Part shown: piece after piece, positions 10,701 to 18,917 of the stretch | Layout: each line of letters opens with the position of its first letter | Numbering within the stretch: position 1 is the first letter of the stretch | Origin: an uncultured Gammaproteobacteria bacterium | GTDB taxonomy: Bacteria; Pseudomonadota; Gammaproteobacteria; Pseudomonadales; Pseudohongiellaceae | Direction: 5' to 3' | Length of the DNA: 64,000 bases | Assembly (NCBI GenBank): GCA_913061515.1 | Contig: CAJXSF010000012.1 | Coordinates: 1 to 64,000, forward strand | Translations under genes and position numbers: made by a program | The notes under the pieces: model-generated | Told to the model about the DNA's origin: nothing | The model's database searches: none | What the model saw: the letters and a program-made list of their open reading frames with translations, nothing else

Positions 10701-11246
10701 GCCATACACTTCTAAGCCTTCGAAGTCGGTGCGCATAATGACGTTGACGACGCCAGCGACGGCATCGGAGCCGTAAAGTGCTGAACCGCCGTCAGTGAGC
10801 ACTTCGACGCGCTCGACCATGACCAGAGGAATTGTGTTGATATCGACAAATTCGCCACCGCTGCGGGTTGTTGTGGCAGCGGAAACCTGACGTTTCCCAT
10901 TGACGAGTGTTAGGGTGGAGTTCTCGCCTAAGTTGCGCAAGTTGACGTTAGCAGTGCCAGATAAGGCAGACCCTTCTCCTGCCCCTTCATTAGTGAAAGA
11001 GCCGGAGTTGATCTCTAAATTTTTAATAACATCCCAGATTTGGGCGGCACCTTGTGCTTCTATAGAGGCTCTATCGACGGTAGTCACAGGAGACGGCGCG
11101 TCCAGTGGTGTACCACGGATATAAGAGCCCGTGACTATGACCTCTTCGACTTCAGCTTCTTGTTGGGCAGCGGCTTGTAATGAAAGGCTAGCTAAGATAA
11201 TGGCAGTAGTGATTGCATTACGTCTGCAAGGTATTGGTCCACGCAT
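7767..11246 (-). CDS. TonB-dependent outer-membrane receptor
   Basis: 1159 residues from ATG 11246. That start has GGGGGGAAG eight bases upstream and opens a signal peptide ending ASLSLQAAAQ; the ORF track's longer N-terminus is probably not translated. The plug domain begins at EEVIVTGSYIRGTPLDAPSPV and includes NLRNLGENSTLTLVNGKR and YGSDAVAGVVNVIM. The remainder is a long barrel with extended loops (several Cys pairs, Gly/Asn-rich), ending in GRRLYARVLMQL. Substrate unknown; this sub-type is common in marine gammaproteobacteria and often linked to carbohydrate or peptide uptake. No exbB/tonB genes are nearby. Confidence 0.9.
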   Translation of the reverse strand: MRGPIPCRRNAITTAIILASLSLQAAAQQEAEVEEVIVTGSYIRGTPLDAPSPVTTVDRASIEAQGAAQIWDVIKNLEINSGSFTNEGAGEGSALSGTANVNLRNLGENSTLTLVNGKRQVSAATTTRSGGEFVDINTIPLVMVERVEVLTDGGSALYGSDAVAGVVNVIMRTDFEGLEVYGDIQALDAATNQQDKTGSIIWGWGDDDGDTHFVLSAEKFSRDPVQVEYGNFYDENVEYTGIVGGAPRTIAQTMANPAFGSNVNPSYINSALTAQNIAEGGASTLVLTDPLCSELSSADGRAFFTGTRQDQRGDNNGNCREYTEEWEFMQVGMERNSFAGAFSHSFSEKAEFYSFFQYSDTEIERADSGANGSRGPATFLAAPGAHTGNPQFGGYAIGMTSELGYYAGKAGLTPPSSIPNMPNSMANGGLNVPFYATVQRGNAPRQGGNSNLTKTETLGIQAGVKGEFHAFDDRRFNYDVGYSWSGTSFEQEYQTFQRDRAELAANGLGGASCTPNGISDFNFRDEPGPFGGALPTIWNVANGAYYGGYTQTFFPGFVFTTRESISLALTSNNHGQDGCMFYNPFLTQMTNADLANNEALMEWMNPTVKRADKRNKLGVIDAVLSGEIMELQGGTAQFAVGAQYRMQNNKSRAPYLNVPGIPAAILDWGSNGEPNTTHYVSNNYECAFCSFTYENDRDVKSVFTELSLPLIENIETQIALRYEDYGGNIGGELTSKIAMSWRPVETLLVRGSFSQSFRAPNVGIVEEGLEASSNTFRDPIRNQAVRAGLAEVNNANALPNFTYTLGGPAPNVGNEYADTYGTGFIWTPGGRLEGLSVNADLWRFELSDKVLPQPGISAIADELALFKQAAADPSNYVLNGTIPANRTGDWAAMEQLTPCDPVALEAQWGTDPNTQGTPGGNTGFRDVIAGSRLDCVVNPAAYKIEGVVRTFGVSTADLTTTQLSAVNAGNITADGIDIKLGYTWTNDWGRFRAGLDYTHVRQYKLENVPGLELGLLETGVFDAAGTTGDGNLVRSLPDNKGNASLSWMRNNHAVSVITRVIGSYRDLSYENTFATGNDTVRSLVSKTIDSYQSWDLQYSYTHQWANDRLGTTILTVGALDAFNADLPYRENRTAGAINYDASVFDGRGRRLYARVLMQL

Positions 11247-11693
11247 ACTTCTTCCCCCCGGTATTCTTATAGTTGTAGGACACATGTGTCGCTTGCGCTG
11301 ACAATTGCCGTCCATGTCAAAAAATCCATTTACTATCCAAGTATCGAAGCTTGAAGCGCAAGTTAGTATAGGGCACATAAATCTTTGATGGCAATAGATT
11401 TTATCTAAGGCTAACGCGGATTGCCTGCCCTATAAGAAGAATGAATTCTATTCATTGTTTGCAGTGATTCATCACAACGCAGAACATCTTTTTCGATTAC
11501 TTAATGAGTACAATAGGAGCATTACTGTCACATTCTTGAAGCATATTGCTATTGTGGAGCGGGGAAAGGGGTTGATTTTTAACTGATCAATAAAAACTAT
11601 CGATATCCTTGTATACAATCTATTTACATTAAGTGTGGTTCTTGCGTAAAATGCCCTCTTAGTAATTCACCATGTCCTAACAGGAGTAAATAA
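11247..11693. other. Intergenic region between TonB receptor and ahpC
   Basis: About 450 bp, AT-rich and with no convincing ORF. It must hold both divergent promoters. The ahpC side has a recognisable sigma70-type promoter and OxyR-like site (listed separately). The receptor side has no promoter I could assign with confidence. Confidence 0.6.
11586..11652 (+). promoter_or_regulatory. ahpC promoter with upstream OxyR-like element
   Basis: The -35 TTTACA (11623-11628) and -10 TAAAAT (11647-11652) are separated by 18 bp, about 40 nt before the ahpC GTG. Just upstream are two 15-bp blocks, ATCAATAAAAACTAT (11586-11600) and TTGTATACAATCTAT (11609-11623). They fit the right-hand part of the OxyR half-site ATAGnTnnnAnCTAT. 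Their spacing is one base longer than the E. coli consensus. The left block matches 13 of 15 bases with a block upstream of oxyR in this window. Promoter call fairly firm; OxyR call tentative. Confidence 0.55.
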
Positions 11694-12257
11694 GTGTCTC
11701 TAATTAACAGTGAAATCAAGCCATTTAAAACCACCGCCTTTCATAATGGCGAGTTTTCTGAAGTGACAGAAGCTACACTGCGTGGCAAATGGTCAGTGGT
11801 ATTCTTCTACCCAGCAGACTTTACGTTTGTATGCCCAACTGAGCTTGGCGATCTTGCAGATAACTACGAAGAATTTAAAAAGCTAGGCGTGGAAATCTAC
11901 AGTGTGTCTACTGATACGCATTTCACTCACAAAGCTTGGCATGACAGCTCAGAAACTATTGGCAAAATCCAGTACCCGATGCTTGGCGATGCGACTGGCA
12001 CAATCAGCCGTAACTTCGAAGTGATGATTGAGGCCGACGGTTTAGCTGAGCGTGGCACGTTTGTTATCGATCCCGAAGGCGTTATTCAGATCGTTGAAAT
12101 TACAGCCGGTGGTATTGGCCGCGATGCATCTGAGCTCCTACGTAAAGTAAAGGCAGCGCAGTATGTAGCAGCGCACCCAGGTGAGGTTTGCCCAGCTAAG
12201 TGGAAAGAAGGCGACGCAACTTTGGCTCCGTCACTTGATCTAGTCGGTAAAATCTAA
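11694..12257 (+). CDS. ahpC: Alkyl hydroperoxide reductase subunit C (typical 2-Cys peroxiredoxin)
   Basis: 187 residues, full length. The peroxidatic cysteine is C47 in DFTFVCPTE and the resolving cysteine is C166 in [10 protein letters not shown], as in the AhpC/Prx1 class. The motif GGIG and the C-terminal tail needed for hyperoxidation sensitivity are present. The start is GTG 11694, with CAGGAG 8 nt upstream; no ATG fits. It reduces hydrogen peroxide, organic peroxides and peroxynitrite in the cytoplasm and is recycled by AhpF, encoded 120 bp downstream. The promoter and OxyR-like element upstream imply peroxide induction. Confidence 0.97.
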   Translation: MSLINSEIKPFKTTAFHNGEFSEVTEATLRGKWSVVFFYPADFTFVCPTELGDLADNYEEFKKLGVEIYSVSTDTHFTHKAWHDSSETIGKIQYPMLGDATGTISRNFEVMIEADGLAERGTFVIDPEGVIQIVEITAGGIGRDASELLRKVKAAQYVAAHPGEVCPAKWKEGDATLAPSLDLVGKI

Positions 12258-12285
12258 GCACTACCTCTGCAAGTCTGACGACTGC

Positions 12286-12319
12286 CAGGGCAGGCCTTTC
12301 TTTGATAGGTCTGCCCCTG
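12286..12319 (+). other. Stem-loop between ahpC and ahpF
   Basis: CAGGGCAGGCCT pairs with AGGTCTGCCCCTG with one bulged C, one G-U pair and a 9-nt loop, about 28 nt after the ahpC stop. No T-tract follows, so it is not a standard terminator. It may stabilise the ahpC transcript 3' end or weaken read-through into ahpF, giving more AhpC than AhpF. Inference only. Confidence 0.55.
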
Positions 12320-12377
12320 TCATCCGCGTGTCGCTCACCCCTCTTTCTTCTCAACCCTCTATGAAGGATTTACGTCC

Positions 12378-13931
12378 ATGTTAGACGCAACAATGAAGTC
12401 ACAATTGCAAGTTTATCTCGAGAAAGTGCAGCAACCCTTCGAGCTTGTTGCCTCATTGGATGATAGTGATAAATCCCAGGAGCTGTGGGCCTTGCTGGAA
12501 GAGATCGCGGCGTTGAGCGATAAGATCACTGCCCGTAACGATGGTCAGGATGCGCGCACTCCATCCTTCGCGATCAGCCGCGAGACAGCCGATATCAGTT
12601 TACGCTTCGCTGGCATTCCTCTAGGCCATGAATTTACTTCGTTAGTGTTAGCGCTATTACAAGTAGGGGGGCACCCGCCCCGGGTGAGCGACGAAGTCAT
12701 CGATCAGATCAAAGGCATTGACGGCGACTTCGTCTTCGAAACCTATTTCTCGCTATCTTGCCAAAACTGTCCCGATGTCGTGCAAGCTTTGAATGTGCTA
12801 GCAGTACTAAACCCAAATATTAAACATGTCGCCATTGACGGTGCTCTGTTCCAAGACGAAGTTGATGAGCGGCAGATTATGTCTGTGCCCTCGATCTATC
12901 TGAATGGCGAACCATTTGGGCAGGGCCGTATGGGTGTGGAAGAGATACTAGCAAAGCTCGATACAGGTACGCAGGCACGAGAAGCTGCGCGGATATCAGA
13001 GCGTGAGCCTTTTGATGTTTTGGTGGTAGGTGGAGGGCCAGCAGGCGCTGCAGGAGCCATCTACGCAGCGCGCAAAGGTATTCGAACGGGGGTTGCCGCG
13101 CAGCGCTTTGGCGGCCAAGTCCTCGACACTATGGGTATCGAAAACTTAATCGCTATTGCTGAAACTGAAGGGCCTAAATTGGCGCGTGCTCTAGAGGAGA
13201 ACGTGCGCAACTATGATGTCGATATCATGAATTTACAAACAGCCTCTGCTTTGTTGCCCGCTGCAAATGAAGGTGGCCTGCATGAGGTGAAGTTCGATAG
13301 TGGCGCAAGCCTGAAGGCGAAGACTGTGATTCTAGCGACTGGTGCACGTTGGAGAGAGCTGAACGTACCTGGTGAGGATGAGTACCGAAACCGCGGCGTG
13401 GCTTATTGCCCCCATTGCGATGGTCCTTTGTTTAAAGGTAAGCGTGTTGCGGTTATCGGCGGCGGCAATTCTGGTATTGAAGCAGCCATTGATCTAGCTG
13501 GTTTGGTAAGTCATGTCACTGTGCTGGAGTTTGCAGAGCAATTGCGCGCCGATGCTGTGCTGCAAAAGAAACTTTACAGCCTGAATAACGTGACGGTAAT
13601 CAGCAATGCCCAAACGACGCAAGTTCTTGGCGATGGTCAAAAAGTCACCGGTTTGACATACACCGATCGTGCCTCTGGCGAATCATACGATATCGAACTA
13701 GAAGGGGTGTTTGTGCAGATTGGTTTGCTCCCAAACAGTGATTGGCTAAAGGGCACGGTCGAGTTGAGCAAGCATGGAGAAATAGTGACCGATCAACGTG
13801 GCGAGACGAATATTGCTGGAGTGTTCGCAGCAGGGGATGTGACAACTGTCCCTTATAAGCAGATCGTGATTGCCATGGGAGAAGGTGCGCGCGCCTCACT
13901 AAGCGCCTTTGATCATTTGATCCGTCATTAA
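12378..13931 (+). CDS. ahpF: Alkyl hydroperoxide reductase subunit F
   Basis: 517 residues, the usual AhpF length. The N-terminal tandem thioredoxin-fold domain carries the CxxC in [10 protein letters not shown] (C128/C131). The linker leads to an FAD/NADH thioredoxin-reductase-like module with [21 protein letters not shown], a second CxxC in AYCPHCDGP, and the NADH motif [14 protein letters not shown]. The C-terminus has the FAD-binding [15 protein letters not shown]. It transfers electrons from NADH through FAD and two disulfides to AhpC. An AAGGA ribosome-binding site precedes the ATG, and a strong terminator follows. Confidence 0.97.
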   Translation: MLDATMKSQLQVYLEKVQQPFELVASLDDSDKSQELWALLEEIAALSDKITARNDGQDARTPSFAISRETADISLRFAGIPLGHEFTSLVLALLQVGGHPPRVSDEVIDQIKGIDGDFVFETYFSLSCQNCPDVVQALNVLAVLNPNIKHVAIDGALFQDEVDERQIMSVPSIYLNGEPFGQGRMGVEEILAKLDTGTQAREAARISEREPFDVLVVGGGPAGAAGAIYAARKGIRTGVAAQRFGGQVLDTMGIENLIAIAETEGPKLARALEENVRNYDVDIMNLQTASALLPAANEGGLHEVKFDSGASLKAKTVILATGARWRELNVPGEDEYRNRGVAYCPHCDGPLFKGKRVAVIGGGNSGIEAAIDLAGLVSHVTVLEFAEQLRADAVLQKKLYSLNNVTVISNAQTTQVLGDGQKVTGLTYTDRASGESYDIELEGVFVQIGLLPNSDWLKGTVELSKHGEIVTDQRGETNIAGVFAAGDVTTVPYKQIVIAMGEGARASLSAFDHLIRH

Positions 13932-13943
13932 GATTGCTTGTTC

Positions 13944-13988
13944 AAAAAAACGGGCCTGTCGCGTGAAAGCGACAAGCCCGTTTTTTTT
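13944..13988. terminator. Bidirectional intrinsic terminator between ahpF and the PQQ dehydrogenase
   Basis: CGGGCCTGTCGC pairs with GCGACAAGCCCG (one C-A mismatch) around a short loop, flanked by seven A on the left and eight T on the right. It serves the convergent ends of ahpF and the minus-strand quinoprotein gene. Confidence 0.88.
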
Positions 13989-13997
13989 AGCATTGTT

Positions 13998-15662
13998 TTA
14001 TTCGGGCAGTGCGAATGTTGCCATGGCATTGCCCGAGATGACGGTGACGTATTGCACACCATCAACCATATAGGTCACTGGAGCCATGGCAATTTGGCCG
14101 CCTAAACTTGCTTTCCACAATAGCTCGCCAGTGCGAGCATCCAGTGCGTGGAAATGACCCTCGCGTCCACCAGCGAAGAGTAAGTCGGTGGCTGTAGTAA
14201 GCATGCCTCCATCGCTGACATCAAACTGCTCATATTTCCAAACGGCTTTGCCAGTGTCGGGATCCATGGCCATAAGTGCAGCGTGCCCTACTTCATCGGT
14301 CCAGGTGTTGATTGGTGTGGTACGGCCAATGCCTACCCCTGGGGCGCCAATAGCTGGGGTGAGAACCGTAAAACCACCACCCAAGAAGGCTCGGCCTGGC
14401 TCATACTCCTGTTCTTCGGCCCGATAAATGGTCGCGTAGTCTTCCCAAGCGCTGAAATAGAACAAGTCTGTGCGTGGGCTATAGGATGGTGGGTACCAGT
14501 TCGTTGCACCTTGATTGCCAGGCCATGTTGGCATTCCTTCTGGCTGTGGAGTTGGGATTGGTCGACCATTCTCATCAAGCCCACTAGACCAATTGACTTT
14601 CACATAAGGCTCGCCGAGTAAGAACTCGCCATCTTCGCGATCAAGCACATAGAAATAGCCATTGCGGTTAGCCCAGAGCATTAATTTGCGTTGTTGCCCC
14701 TGCCATTCACGATCCACTAGCACGGGCACTTGTACTGAGTCGTAGTCGTAGCCATCGTTGGGAGTAAACTGAAAGTGCCAGGCCAGCTCCCCAGTGTCGG
14801 CATCTAGGGCGATCACCGAGTCAGAATAGAGATTGTCGCCAGGGCGCTGATGGGGGTTCCAATCGGGGCCTGGGTTGCCTACGCCCCAATACGTCAGGTT
14901 GAGGTCGGGATCGAATGAGCCGGTGATCCAAACTGGTGCGCCACCATGTTCCCAATCCTCGTCATCCCAAGAATCGTGGCCAGGCTCACCTGGTGCAGGG
15001 ATGGTATAAAACTTCCAAGCTTCCTCGCCAGTGTCGGCGTCATAGGCAACAACGTAGCCGCGAATGCCAAACTCGCCGCCGCCAACGCCAACCATGACTT
15101 TATCTTTGACGATAAGAGGAGCCATGGTAATCGAGTAGGCAAGGTTCACATCACCTACCTCAATATTCCATAATGGCTCGCCGCTGATGCGATCGATAGC
15201 GATAAGGCGCGCATCGAGTGTGCCCATATAAACCTTGTCACCTAATATTGCGATGCCGCGGTTGTTAGCGCCGCAGCAAACCCGTGCGTTCTCTGCGGGG
15301 GTATGTTTGTACATCCAGAAAACGCGCCCGGTAACGGGGTCCATCGCAATCACATCATTAGGCCGTTGGGTAATGTACATAACACCATCGACTACTATAG
15401 GGTTAGATTGCCAAGCGCCAAACACTTGGTTTTGCAATAACCATTTGAGCTCCAACTCGTCCACGTTATTGCGATTAATCTGACTTAGCTGGCTGTGGCG
15501 TTGCCCAGAATAATCCCCGTTGTAAGTCATCCAATTTTCAGGCTCGTCTTGGCTATTGAGTAGTCGCTCATAGGTCACCTCTTGCTGGGCGAGGCTGTCG
15601 AAGCTTGTTATGAAAGCCGTTACAAATAGTGCGCAGGCACTGATAGTTTTTAATATGTTCAT
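13998..15662 (-). CDS. PQQ-dependent alcohol dehydrogenase-type quinoprotein
   Basis: 554 residues with a Sec signal peptide (ending TSFDSLAQ), so periplasmic. It has the eight-blade propeller pattern with repeated tryptophan-docking motifs (DADTGELAWHFQ, DPDTGKAVWKYEQ, DARTGELLWKASLGG). The adjacent cysteines in ARVCCGANNRG (C129-C130) form the vicinal disulfide typical of methanol/ethanol dehydrogenases. There is no fused cytochrome domain. A dihaem cytochrome c gene immediately upstream overlaps it by 4 nt (ATGA) and is the likely electron acceptor. The alcohol or aldehyde substrate is unknown; no xoxF/mxa accessory genes or PQQ synthesis genes are in the window. Confidence 0.9.
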   Translation of the reverse strand: MNILKTISACALFVTAFITSFDSLAQQEVTYERLLNSQDEPENWMTYNGDYSGQRHSQLSQINRNNVDELELKWLLQNQVFGAWQSNPIVVDGVMYITQRPNDVIAMDPVTGRVFWMYKHTPAENARVCCGANNRGIAILGDKVYMGTLDARLIAIDRISGEPLWNIEVGDVNLAYSITMAPLIVKDKVMVGVGGGEFGIRGYVVAYDADTGEEAWKFYTIPAPGEPGHDSWDDEDWEHGGAPVWITGSFDPDLNLTYWGVGNPGPDWNPHQRPGDNLYSDSVIALDADTGELAWHFQFTPNDGYDYDSVQVPVLVDREWQGQQRKLMLWANRNGYFYVLDREDGEFLLGEPYVKVNWSSGLDENGRPIPTPQPEGMPTWPGNQGATNWYPPSYSPRTDLFYFSAWEDYATIYRAEEQEYEPGRAFLGGGFTVLTPAIGAPGVGIGRTTPINTWTDEVGHAALMAMDPDTGKAVWKYEQFDVSDGGMLTTATDLLFAGGREGHFHALDARTGELLWKASLGGQIAMAPVTYMVDGVQYVTVISGNAMATFALPE

Positions 15663-16468
15663 TCTAGACCTCTCAGTGTTAGCAAGTAGCCTATGAGGTC
15701 GGCGACTTCTTCATTGGCAAGTGATGTAGGTTCATGCACTGGAGTGCTGCTAAGCTCGTAACTTACTAGGTCGGCTTTTATGAGGGAGCGCAATTGCTCA
15801 TTGGAGTCGATGACCTGCACGGAATAAGTGTCTTCATTCAAGCGCCGGCCAATGATGACTTCCTCAGTCCTCGTTACTAAACGTATCTGGCGATTAATAG
15901 GCTGTAATGTGGCGATAGGGTTAGTTAGGCTTGTCTGTAAAACAGAGGGCGTCCGGATTAGTCCGATGTCACTGAGGTCTGGTGCAATTCGGCTGCCTAC
16001 ACCGTTGATGCGATGGCATGTGGCACAGTCGCCCTTGCCATCGTAGATTGCCTTGCCGCGCGCAGGGTCACCTATACGTATAGCTACCCCTTCAGGGTCG
16101 AAGCCCGCACGGATAAACGCGATGACGCCGCTGAGCTCCTCAGGTCGCAGTTCAAAAGATGGCATTCTGCCCCCGGCAGCACCCTCACTAATGACACGTG
16201 CTAGGTCTTCGTCAGAACTTGCGGTTCTAAACTGCCCTTGTCGCAGGTTGATGCCATCAATGGTGTCGCCCTGGGGGCCGTGGCAAAGCGCGCACTGTTG
16301 CACATAGACACGAGAGCCTGCTTGAATGGACTCGCTAGTATATTGGTGATCACTGATCTCTTGCGCCATCGAAGGTCCAGCAACGCCAAAAGCGATGAAG
16401 CAGGACAATAGCGAAGAAACTAAGGGGATTCTGGGCTTACGCCAGGAACGGGATAGAAATGCATTCAC
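15659..16468 (-). CDS. Periplasmic dihaem cytochrome c
   Basis: 269 residues with a signal peptide ending GVAGPSMAQ. It contains two class I haem sites: CALCHGPQG (C59/C62/H63) and CATCHRINGVG (C148/C151/H152). A probable Met ligand is in GGRMPSF. The C-terminal 100 residues resemble the haem-binding domain that follows CxxCH in planctomycete-type membrane cytochromes (LTNPIATLQPINRQIRLVT, IIGRRLNEDTYSVQVID). The stop overlaps the start of the PQQ dehydrogenase, so the two form an operon, with electrons presumably passing from PQQ to this cytochrome and on to an oxidase. Confidence 0.88.
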   Translation of the reverse strand: MNAFLSRSWRKPRIPLVSSLLSCFIAFGVAGPSMAQEISDHQYTSESIQAGSRVYVQQCALCHGPQGDTIDGINLRQGQFRTASSDEDLARVISEGAAGGRMPSFELRPEELSGVIAFIRAGFDPEGVAIRIGDPARGKAIYDGKGDCATCHRINGVGSRIAPDLSDIGLIRTPSVLQTSLTNPIATLQPINRQIRLVTRTEEVIIGRRLNEDTYSVQVIDSNEQLRSLIKADLVSYELSSTPVHEPTSLANEEVADLIGYLLTLRGLE

Positions 16469-16606
16469 GGTATACGGCCTATTTTAGTTATTGTTTTAGA
16501 GTTCGAAGAATAATCGCATTTGCTGTGTGAATCCAGCGGATGCAGTCACATAACTGCATGTGTTACCGTAGCTTAACAATAAAAATCGCTATGAGTGCCC
16601 CGTCTA

Positions 16607-17215
16607 ATGGCCTTGAAACGAAAAGTAATGCTGTGTTTCACTTTGTGCTTGCTCCTGCCTGGGGTCGGCTACGGGCATGGCGGAGTCGCATACGAAGAGG
16701 ACCTATGCGTCATAAACATCGATTTTCTTCAGGCGCATTTTACAATCTACCAACCCGAAGTCAGTGGCAACGAGGAGTTTTGCGAAGAAATTCCGAGTGT
16801 AAGTGACACTGTTTTCGTCATGGAATACCAACACGAGTTTCTAAAGCAAATGCCCGTTGATTTTCGCATCATCGAGGATGCTCAAGATTTTGGCATCTAT
16901 GCCCGCTGGGAAGATGTTCAAACAATTCCTGATATCGAAGCCGTCACTGTCTTCTATCAACCCCCAGTAGTGCGCGAACAAGGTGCCTTCACTACGGAGT
17001 ATGAGTTTACTGAAGGTGGAACATATATTGGAATTGTGACGGCTGCCCATCCGGACAATGGCCGAGTCTATAACGCAGTCTTCTATTTTCAAGTCGGAGG
17101 TCCGGACTATGGAACCCTGCCTTGGTTTTTCGCTCTGGCTATCTTATTACAATGTCTTTATTGGCTTAGCAATGGAGGCTTGAAGAAATTAAAGCGCCAA
17201 AAAGAACAATTATAA
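16607..17215 (+). CDS. Small exported protein with C-terminal membrane anchor, function unknown
   Basis: About 202 residues from ATG 16607 (GTG 16595 also possible; neither has a strong ribosome-binding site). Signal peptide MALKRKVMLCFTLCLLLPGVGYG, then HGG and a periplasmic region. The part reading REQGAFTTEYEFTEGGTYIGIVTAAHPDNGRVYNAVFYFQV resembles an Ig-like/YtkA-type beta-sandwich. One transmembrane helix (LPWFFALAILLQCLYWL) and a basic tail follow. It leads an operon with a multicopper oxidase and a cupredoxin, so a role in copper handling or assembly is possible but unproven. Confidence 0.65.
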   Translation: MALKRKVMLCFTLCLLLPGVGYGHGGVAYEEDLCVINIDFLQAHFTIYQPEVSGNEEFCEEIPSVSDTVFVMEYQHEFLKQMPVDFRIIEDAQDFGIYARWEDVQTIPDIEAVTVFYQPPVVREQGAFTTEYEFTEGGTYIGIVTAAHPDNGRVYNAVFYFQVGGPDYGTLPWFFALAILLQCLYWLSNGGLKKLKRQKEQL

Positions 17216-17255
17216 TTCATAAAAACTCATTCATTATTTACAAGTGGTAGGCATC

Positions 17256-18917
17256 ATGCGAGCAATTGTTTGGCTGTTGTTGGGAGCGTTGCTAAGTGCA
17301 TTGTTTTACCCCCCGCAGTGGTACCCCCAGCGTTTGCGGTTTGAGTTGGCGCAGTGGTTTGGTACACCGAGCTACAGTGCCGGTGCTAAAGCAAGCCCTC
17401 AAGTAAGTACTCAAACCGACTTGGAGCAAGTATGCCCAGACGATCTGTTAGGATGGCGTGATGCGCAAACGATAGAAGGCGTAAGTATCGCCGCAGCGCC
17501 AAGTTGTGTTGCCGACAACCCCTATGCCATCGCAGCTTTTGTCAAGGGCACTAATAATGTGTCAATGGATACTTTAATGCGCGCGGGATTGACTCCTGAT
17601 GCGCTGGAAAAAGGCGCCGATCTAGATGGCGATGGCGACCCTGATGAGATTCACATTCGATTAGAAATAGCGGAGCTAAACGGAGGTTCGCCAGATGTTC
17701 TCGAGCCCACCGCGCAATACGCTATCGCTCCCGGAATTACGCCAGGCTTATGGGTTTTTGCCCCCAAAACATTTGGCATGGCAACGGAAAATTTTGAATC
17801 GAATATTGCACAAGCCTTGCTTCGCTCTCCCTCCCCTGCCATAAGAATAGAACAGGGCGATAGAGTATTTATTACTCTTGAAAACTCGCACTATATGCCG
17901 CATACCATTCACTTCCACGGTGTCGATCATGCTTACTTGCGTGCCGATGGCGAAGGCAATGATGGCGTACCAATGACAAGCGAACTGCCGGTAGCACCGG
18001 GGCAGTCGCGTACTTATGAATTAAATCCTCGGTCAGCGGGAACCGCTTTTTATCATTGTCACGTGCAGCCGCAGTCGCATATCCTTATGGGGCTGCAAGG
18101 CATGTTTATTGTAGAGGAGAACCGGCCGAATAATGTATTGCAGTCGATGAATATCGGTGCTGGCCAAGTGCGGGTTCGCTCTGTTGCCAGTAAAGAGGCT
18201 TACGATCAAGAGTACGATCTACAATATACCGACATCGACAGCCAGCTTAACAATATAATTCAAGAAACGAACGATCCAGATAAGATCGAAGCATGGTTGC
18301 ATGGAGGGTATAATTTAACCGACGCTCGCAGTAATTATTACACGATCAATGGGCGCTCGTTTCCATACAGTTTTAGAGAGTCGCTTATTGTTCCGCACCC
18401 CAATCAACATATTCGCTTGCGCGTTCTCAATGCGGGCACAGAAGGCTTGGAGTTACATACCCACGGACACAAAGCCACGGCAACTCACTTAGATGGAATG
18501 GCGCAGAACCCAGAAGCACAGGTGACGCGAGATGTGTTCTGGCTTGCGAGCGCCCAGCGCGTCGATTTAGATCTCAATACAAGCAATGATGGCACTCACT
18601 CCTATGGCAGTGGGGTGTGGATGTTGCACGATCATACGGGCAAGGGCACGACGAATGATGGTATCGCGCCTGGTGGCAATATGACGGCCATTGTTTACGA
18701 CGACTATATAGACGAGAACGGCTGGCCAATCACGCAAGGTGAAAATCTAGCGATGTTTTTCTCGGAAGCATTTTATCAACGTGATGATAGGCTTGTGGAT
18801 GAACCCTATACGCTCTTTAGCTATTTGCGCATTGTCGGCTTAGGGTTAGCGCTCGGTCTAATGCTGGCGGGCATCACACAAATACTGTCGCAATTGCTGC
18901 GAGGGCGGAATGATTAG
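17256..18917 (+). CDS. Membrane-anchored multicopper oxidase-like protein
   Basis: About 553 residues from ATG 17256 (GGTAGG just upstream). It has an N-terminal hydrophobic segment, a unique region with DLDGDGDPDEIHI (about 123-135), two cupredoxin-type domains and a C-terminal transmembrane helix. Domain 1 has HTIHFHG and FYHCHVQPQSHILMG (numbered about 219 and 267), the type 1/type 3 copper pattern. Domain 2 has LELHTHGHKATA and MLHDHTGKG, histidine pairs without the usual cysteine, so the type 1 site is probably only in domain 1. Periplasmic oxidase of unknown substrate. It overlaps the cupredoxin gene by 8 nt. Confidence 0.82.
   Translation: MRAIVWLLLGALLSALFYPPQWYPQRLRFELAQWFGTPSYSAGAKASPQVSTQTDLEQVCPDDLLGWRDAQTIEGVSIAAAPSCVADNPYAIAAFVKGTNNVSMDTLMRAGLTPDALEKGADLDGDGDPDEIHIRLEIAELNGGSPDVLEPTAQYAIAPGITPGLWVFAPKTFGMATENFESNIAQALLRSPSPAIRIEQGDRVFITLENSHYMPHTIHFHGVDHAYLRADGEGNDGVPMTSELPVAPGQSRTYELNPRSAGTAFYHCHVQPQSHILMGLQGMFIVEENRPNNVLQSMNIGAGQVRVRSVASKEAYDQEYDLQYTDIDSQLNNIIQETNDPDKIEAWLHGGYNLTDARSNYYTINGRSFPYSFRESLIVPHPNQHIRLRVLNAGTEGLELHTHGHKATATHLDGMAQNPEAQVTRDVFWLASAQRVDLDLNTSNDGTHSYGSGVWMLHDHTGKGTTNDGIAPGGNMTAIVYDDYIDENGWPITQGENLAMFFSEAFYQRDDRLVDEPYTLFSYLRIVGLGLALGLMLAGITQILSQLLRGRND

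Noticed and set aside
11247-11378. Upstream 44-residue extension of the TonB receptor ORF
   Set aside because: The internal ATG has a strong ribosome-binding site directly followed by a proper signal peptide.
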